NCBI GenBank assembly: GCA_963402885.1
Contig: OY727096.1
Span: forward strand, 21,867,820 to 21,931,819
Direction: 5' to 3'
DNA length: 64,000 bases
Source of the DNA: Antedon bifida
Taxonomy: Eukaryota; Echinodermata; Crinoidea; Comatulida; Antedonidae
The notes below the pieces were generated by a model that worked only from the letters and a program-made list of their open reading frames with translations, ran no database searches and was not told where the DNA came from. This document shows, piece after piece, positions 58,871 through 64,000 of this stretch; the first letter of the stretch is position 1; every line of letters begins with the position of its first letter. The translations under genes were made by a program, and so were the position numbers.

Positions 58871-59516
58871 TGTAATGGATCGGAAAGCTTCCGAAGTTTC
58901 TTATACCTACATTATTGGTGGCGCAATATATTGCATTGCATTGCTATTGTTCACTACTGGTATTCGCGGGCGTATTTGCATATCAGGTGAATGATTATAT
59001 CGAATAGGCTGCGTGAGCGTTGGTTCTGCAGAAGTTGTTTTAGTTGTTGTCTGAGTAAGACATGTTATATACTGTATTTCTTTTAAGTGTGGATTCTCGC
59101 CAATACTGTGAGTAGATAATTATTTTCTATACAACCATAATGTTTTACAGTATTACTCCATGTGCATAACCGAGTTAAGTTGTTATCGTTCATTATTTGT
59201 AACGACAATGAATTCACTGTTTATAATTTCTCTTTGATATACAGCTTTGTCTTATTAGATAGCATACATGTTGAAGTTAGTTGTATCACATACCATGTTG
59301 AAGTTAATTGGATAACTTACCAGGTTGATGTGATTAGTAGTATGAAATTGGTGTATTGGATCCAGGGTTTGTTCCTGTTTAGAAAAATAAATGATACAGA
59401 GTAAATGCAGCCTCATCTTGCGTATTGTTTTGTTGCATGGGATACATGGCTTCACAAACCAAACCTTAATGGTCTAAACCTAGCAAATCAATATTAAGGA
59501 TTCCCGAACCACGACA
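58871..59516 (+). repeat. Gypsy-2 5' LTR
   Basis: It starts TGTAATGGATCGG where array homology stops and ends CCACGACA (646 bp, TG...CA), just before the primer-binding site. AATAAA near 59387 may be the LTR polyadenylation signal. The boundaries rest on these junctions, as the second LTR is not visible. Confidence 0.7.
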
Positions 59517-59518
59517 AA

Positions 59519-59537
59519 TTGGCGTCACGGACAGGAT
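59519..59537 (+). promoter_or_regulatory. Gypsy-2 primer-binding site
   Basis: TTGGCGTCACGGACAGGAT, two bases after the LTR end. TGGCG is the usual complement of a tRNA CCA end in Gypsy elements. The tRNA is not identified. Confidence 0.6.
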
Positions 59538-59910
59538 GGATGCAACGTTTCAAGCGTTCCTGAAGGAGGATTGCATTGTGTATTTTCAACAATTGTTTTA
59601 CCAAACCCTGGATCGTGCATAAGACAAGGAGTATTGGACAGATAAGATTTATGAACTTAATTTAATTTTAGAACGGAAAGTGTATGGTTTTATATATATT
59701 ACAGAATCTTTGTTCCGATGGACATGGCAGCCAGTGTGTTGTTATTTAAGATGATGTTGTGAATTGATGCTTATACTTACCTTATATGAAATATTGTTAC
59801 TTTTGTATTACATTTACGATACTTATTTTTTGTATTGAAACTCTGTTTATTGTAGTAGTGTTTAAAGTATTTGTAGTTACTATAATATTGTCACAAATTC
59901 ACCTTCTGCA

Positions 59911-62900
59911 ATGTCGCTAGGCGAATCTAAATCTGAAGCAGCTGCAAGCGGCGATGGCGTTAATGATATGATTGCGGCATTAACTAATGTTTTAAAAGGC
60001 GTTTCGGTTCAGAAAGCTCCTCCGATTAAGTTAGTAAAATTTAAGGGTGTTCCAAGATCTCCTGGGGACCTTACGTTAAAAGAATGGCTTGAAGATTTTC
60101 GAATTTATTGTGATCATTATTCGTTGGGCGATGATGATCGATACGATACCCTGATTAGTCATCTTGGTGGCTGTGCGAAGGATGAGGTTAAATGCAGTAT
60201 GAGCATGTGTGAAAATGGGAAGAATGTGAAAGCGGCTATAAGAATTTTAGAACTCGCTTTTAAATCGGAGGATTCTGTTGCATCATATAGTTCAGCATTC
60301 TATTCTAGGCAATTGTTACCGGGTGAAACCTTGGCTGAATATAGCCTTTCTTTAATGAAATTGTACTCCCAACTTGTCGAAGCGTCTCGCCCCTCTGAGC
60401 AATCCGCTTTGAGACATCTTCAAGATACTACTTTAAAGCAGCGTTTAGTGGACGGTGTTCGTGATCCTACAGTTAAGCGTGAATTACGTCGCATTGAGCT
60501 AGCTTTTAGAGGAAAATCTTTTTTTGATATGCGCGAAGAAGTTCTTGAGTTGTATAAAATTGATATTGTTAGGACAAATCCGCGTGCACATGGCGTAGAA
60601 TGTAATGAACGGCCCTCAGAACTATCAGAAGTAAAGCGAGAATTGCAAGCATTAAAGAAACAAATTAGCGAAATTCAGCGTTCCCAATTTATATCTAGTC
60701 CACCTAAGTTTAATCAAAATTCTACAGGTCCTTTAAAATGTTACAATTGTGGTAAAAATGGTCATACCAAATCTGATTGTGAAATACCTTCTGGGTTGTG
60801 TTGGTTTTGTAGAGGAAGAGGTCATTATTCATATGCATGTCCACATAAGAATCGTAGTAGTAATTCTAATACTCCGGGTATCCAACGTAGTGATTCAGAT
60901 ACGCCTACTCAAGATATAATTAATACTGTTTCTAAGTCACAAGCCAATCATCCAATTCCAACTGGTAATGTTGAACGTGAAGTTCATATCCCTGTTGTTG
61001 CCACGGACAATAATGGAAATATGTCTAACGCCCAATCCTTGAAATGTTCCGATGCTGTTTTAGTAGATAAATTAGTAGCCAGAAGTCCATGTACTATCGT
61101 TAGAATAGGCTCAACTGAGTTAGGTTGTATCTTGGATACAGGGGCTGAAGCTTCAATAATTCCGTCATCGGTCTATAATAAGCAGTTAAAGTCAATTGTT
61201 GGAGAGCTGGGATCTGTTAATGGACTTTTCATGAATGTTATCGGTGTTTGTGGGGTGGAGGTTCCAATCGAAGGATATGTAGAAATTCCCATTGTTATAG
61301 GTGAACAAAAGTTAACTGGTAGCTTTTTGGTAGTTTCAGATGCTGTCACTGTAACTAATCATAGTAATGAATATCCTGTTTTGATTGGGTGTAACATTTT
61401 ACGCGAATTACAAGGTTTCCATCTATTACGTGATCTTTCACAGGTAACAGCTACACATGTTGATGCTCCATGGAATAGAAAGGCTGAAATTCTTTTGCAA
61501 GTAGATGAGGATGAATCAAGTATCTTAGTTTCTTTGCAACATTCTGACGTGACTGTTCCTTGTGATTCACATTCAGACATTGTTGACGGTAGTGTAAAAT
61601 CTGATATTGATGATTGTAAATTTAGTGACCACACCCAAAGTCGACTCGTATCCGTCGGTTCTGTGCGTAAGTTATATGACATTAATCACTCTTATTCTAA
61701 TTCTTTTTGTGGTACCGAGTTAAATTCTGAGAGCCAGCAGTTACCGCCTGGGGTAATTATCAACGGTAACCTTGATTGTGTGGAAACTCAACTAGTGACT
61801 AACCTATTGTCCAAATATAATCATGTTTTTTCTCATAGTGCTTTTGATGTTGGAAAGTGTGATGTTATTCCTCATGTTATCAATTTAAAAGATGAAACTC
61901 CAATTAGACTACCATATCGTCGTATTCCTCCTCATTCTATATCAAGTGTTAAGTCTATGTTACAAGAAATGTTAGACCAGGGAATAATTAGGCCGTCCAA
62001 GAGCGAATTTGCAAGTCCCATTGTGTTGGTCAAAAAGAAAGACGGGTCTTTGCGCATGTGCGTTGATTATAGGAAGTTGAATTTCCAAACGTTGAAAGAT
62101 TCATTTCCCCTACCACGCATTGATGAGGTTTTAGAAGTACTCACTGGGTCTTGTTATTTTTCTACCTTAGATTTATCTCATGGATTTTTCCAAATTATAA
62201 TGGCAGACGAATCCATTAATAAAACTGCATTTAGGGTTCCTTGGGGACTGTATGAATTTGTTCGTATGCCGCAGGGTCTGTCTAATAGCCCGGGAACATT
62301 TCAACGTGTAATGGAATATGTATTAGGCGACATGAATTTGACTCAGATTGTGTTGTACTTGGATGACATTTTGATATTTTCTTCTTCGTTTAAACAACAT
62401 TTATCTAGATTAGAAAATGTGTTGTCTAGATTGTATAAGTATGGGTTAAAGGTTAAGGGCAAGAAGTGCGATTTCTTTAAGACGGAGGTAACCTATTTGG
62501 GTCATGTTATTTCATCTGCTGGAGTTGCTGTAGACTATGGGAAAATAGAAAAGATACTGACCTGGCCAACGCCAAAAAGCATTACTGAACTTAAATCATT
62601 TCTGGGACTCTCTTCATACTATCGAAAGTTTATTTGTAATTATGCCAAAATTGCTGCGCCTTTGCATTTGGTAACCCGGTTGTCTGACACACAAGCGGGG
62701 AAGGCCTACAGGTTTCGTTGGACTGAAATTGAAGAAGCTGTATTTGTTGAATTAAAAAATGCTTTAACTAAACCCCCAGTTCTTGTATATCCCAAATTTG
62801 ATGAACCATTTGTTATTGAAGTAGATGCCAGTTTGAAAGGTTTAGGTGCTTGCTTGTTGCAGGACTCTAATGGTTCTCTTCATCCAATTGCTTATGCAAG

Positions 62901-64000
62901 TAGAAGTCTTCGTGGTGCTGAATGCCGATACCCTGATTTATCGAGTTTTAAGTTGGAGTTGTTGGGGCTAAAATGGGCAGTGGTGGATAAATTCGCTTCT
63001 TACATTCAGGGTTCAAAGGTTACCATTTTTACTGATCATAATCCTTTAGCGCATTTAAAAACTGCAAAGCTTGGCGCTACAGAAATGAGATGGGTCTCTC
63101 AGTTAGCTATGTTCGATATTGAAATCAAATATAAGCCAGGTTCTAGCAACAAATGTGCCGATACTTTAAGTCGTCGTCCGATTAGCGTGTGTACAGATTT
63201 TAAGTCAGATCTAGGAGTTATCGCTTCATGTCTTAATATATATGTTGATTCTCATCCCTCAATTAATAAGTGTAAACCATGTATTGAAATTGATCAATCA
63301 TCACGTAGTATTAACAAGGCATTGTCTATTTTTCCTTCTTACTCTCATGAGCAGTTGGCAGAATGTCAGAAGAAAGATAGGGAATTGGGAGAAATCTGGA
63401 AATTATGGATGGAAAAATGGTGTCCTGGTGACCGCTACAATACAGATAATTCTAGAATGTTGGGCTGGTTGAGACAGTGGACAAGTTATAGAGAGATTTG
63501 TGGAGTTCTGTATAGAGAGATCAATGAAGATATCCATGGTAAAATTCATCAATTGTTAGTGCCTACTAATTTGCGCAATCTTTTTATAGATTTATGTCAT
63601 GATAAATGGGCTCATCAAGGAGTTCAACGGACTATACAACTTCTAAAGCGTCGATGTTTCTGGCCAGGTATGAACGGTGATGTACGTACGCATATTTCCA
63701 AGTGTTTTAGTTGTGTATCTAGTAAAGTCCCTACACCAACGGTCAAACCCCCTCTTCGTCATATTCTAGCCTTTCGTCCCGAAGAGATTCTTGCTATAGA
63801 TTTCTTAAAGATGGATCGTGGAAAGGGAGGCTATGAGGACATTCTTGTTATGACTGATGTGTTTAGTAAGTTTTCACTAGCGGTCCCATGTAAAGATCAG
63901 ACGGCTGATACAGTGGCTCGTGTATTGAGAGATAATTGGTTTTCCCATTATGGTGTGCCAGCACGGTTACATTCGGATCAAGGTAGATCCTTTGAGGGTA
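59911..64000 (+). CDS. Gypsy-2 gag-pol polyprotein (partial, no stop in window)
   Basis: A single uninterrupted frame of 1363 codons from ATG 59911 (MSLGESKSEAAASGDG) to the window end. Gag: capsid-like region to ~residue 215, coiled stretch near 230-255, two knuckles C277-x2-C280-x4-H285-x4-C290 and C297-x2-C300-x4-H305-x4-C310. Protease ILDTGAEASII at ~409. Reverse transcriptase with LPYRRIPP, ASPIVLVKKKDGSLRMCVDY and YLDD at 816-819. RNase H with EVDASLKGLGACLLQ (D972) and FTDHNPLAHL. Integrase zinc site H1230, H1235, C1265, C1268. Integrase core D1297 (AIDFLKMD) and D1356 (HSDQGRSF), with the third acidic residue beyond the edge. Gag and pol share one frame, unlike the Gypsy element at 5096. 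All visible catalytic residues are present. Confidence 0.93.
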   Translation, partial: MSLGESKSEAAASGDGVNDMIAALTNVLKGVSVQKAPPIKLVKFKGVPRSPGDLTLKEWLEDFRIYCDHYSLGDDDRYDTLISHLGGCAKDEVKCSMSMCENGKNVKAAIRILELAFKSEDSVASYSSAFYSRQLLPGETLAEYSLSLMKLYSQLVEASRPSEQSALRHLQDTTLKQRLVDGVRDPTVKRELRRIELAFRGKSFFDMREEVLELYKIDIVRTNPRAHGVECNERPSELSEVKRELQALKKQISEIQRSQFISSPPKFNQNSTGPLKCYNCGKNGHTKSDCEIPSGLCWFCRGRGHYSYACPHKNRSSNSNTPGIQRSDSDTPTQDIINTVSKSQANHPIPTGNVEREVHIPVVATDNNGNMSNAQSLKCSDAVLVDKLVARSPCTIVRIGSTELGCILDTGAEASIIPSSVYNKQLKSIVGELGSVNGLFMNVIGVCGVEVPIEGYVEIPIVIGEQKLTGSFLVVSDAVTVTNHSNEYPVLIGCNILRELQGFHLLRDLSQVTATHVDAPWNRKAEILLQVDEDESSILVSLQHSDVTVPCDSHSDIVDGSVKSDIDDCKFSDHTQSRLVSVGSVRKLYDINHSYSNSFCGTELNSESQQLPPGVIINGNLDCVETQLVTNLLSKYNHVFSHSAFDVGKCDVIPHVINLKDETPIRLPYRRIPPHSISSVKSMLQEMLDQGIIRPSKSEFASPIVLVKKKDGSLRMCVDYRKLNFQTLKDSFPLPRIDEVLEVLTGSCYFSTLDLSHGFFQIIMADESINKTAFRVPWGLYEFVRMPQGLSNSPGTFQRVMEYVLGDMNLTQIVLYLDDILIFSSSFKQHLSRLENVLSRLYKYGLKVKGKKCDFFKTEVTYLGHVISSAGVAVDYGKIEKILTWPTPKSITELKSFLGLSSYYRKFICNYAKIAAPLHLVTRLSDTQAGKAYRFRWTEIEEAVFVELKNALTKPPVLVYPKFDEPFVIEVDASLKGLGACLLQDSNGSLHPIAYASRSLRGAECRYPDLSSFKLELLGLKWAVVDKFASYIQGSKVTIFTDHNPLAHLKTAKLGATEMRWVSQLAMFDIEIKYKPGSSNKCADTLSRRPISVCTDFKSDLGVIASCLNIYVDSHPSINKCKPCIEIDQSSRSINKALSIFPSYSHEQLAECQKKDRELGEIWKLWMEKWCPGDRYNTDNSRMLGWLRQWTSYREICGVLYREINEDIHGKIHQLLVPTNLRNLFIDLCHDKWAHQGVQRTIQLLKRRCFWPGMNGDVRTHISKCFSCVSSKVPTPTVKPPLRHILAFRPEEILAIDFLKMDRGKGGYEDILVMTDVFSKFSLAVPCKDQTADTVARVLRDNWFSHYGVPARLHSDQGRSFEG

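Larger units (their letters stand above)
58871..64000 (+). mobile_element. Second Gypsy-type retrotransposon, apparently intact, running off the window
   Basis: LTR 58871-59516, primer-binding site 59519-59537, a ~370-bp leader and one long gag-pol frame from 59911. It interrupts array unit 13 within CGCGTTTCATTTT|AAAACC. The right LTR lies beyond the window, so the target duplication cannot be seen. Confidence 0.88.

Overview
This window is animal nuclear DNA: split genes with GT-AG introns, metazoan LTR retrotransposons, MITEs, tRNA-derived SINEs, minisatellites and long satellites. The AT-rich background, frequent AGGCCTA-type words and two CMP-sialic acid synthetase genes fit a deuterostome marine invertebrate (echinoderm-like). 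That placement is an inference, not a marker-based identification.

Genes. (1) At 3019-3178 on the minus strand lies exon 1 of a CMAS gene. It sits in a segment (1481-3646) that duplicates 19782-21282, and its remaining exons, if present, lie left of the window behind a 9-bp satellite. (2) A plus-strand terminal exon of an unidentified gene is at 3941-4114. (3) A complete 8-exon NUDCD3 gene (co-chaperone with a CS domain, 339 aa) is on the minus strand at 4357-13066. Its next-to-last intron carries a degenerate Gypsy element (5096-10404). (4) Two complete 8-exon CMAS genes lie head to head: CMAS-B on the minus strand (13881-20773, 405 aa) and CMAS-A on the plus strand (21510-28408, 403 aa). 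They have the same exon sizes inside and the same intron phases, and 736 bp separates their start codons. CMAS makes CMP-sialic acid, the donor for sialyltransferases. Both copies keep the cytidylyltransferase motifs, and both have lost the first Asp of the C-terminal HAD-like motif, by different substitutions. CMAS-A intron 1 holds a 1.86-kb TIR element with a candidate 9-bp target duplication.

From 28.4 kb to 31.96 kb there is no gene, but there are a 30-bp minisatellite and a 1.4-kb minisatellite with 50/60-bp units. From 31.96 to 58.87 kb runs a head-to-tail array of thirteen roughly 1.5-1.8-kb non-coding units. Twelve end in the same 21-bp hairpin followed by CTAG-T. Inside the units checked, the palindrome TGACGTCA recurs every ~178-200 bp. 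The arms at the two ends of a unit change together between subfamilies (TTATCCGC with GCGGATAA, TTTTCCGC with GCGGAAAA). The architecture resembles a non-autonomous Helentron/HINE-type rolling-circle element. I see no coding capacity.

The array is a nesting site. A BEL/Pao retrotransposon (36927-43188, 5-bp target duplication ATGTC) interrupts unit 3, and its left LTR is interrupted by a 590-bp foldback hAT-like MITE (8-bp target duplication TCCTAAAC). A second Gypsy element, with an uninterrupted gag-pol frame (59911 to the window end), interrupts the last unit at 58871.
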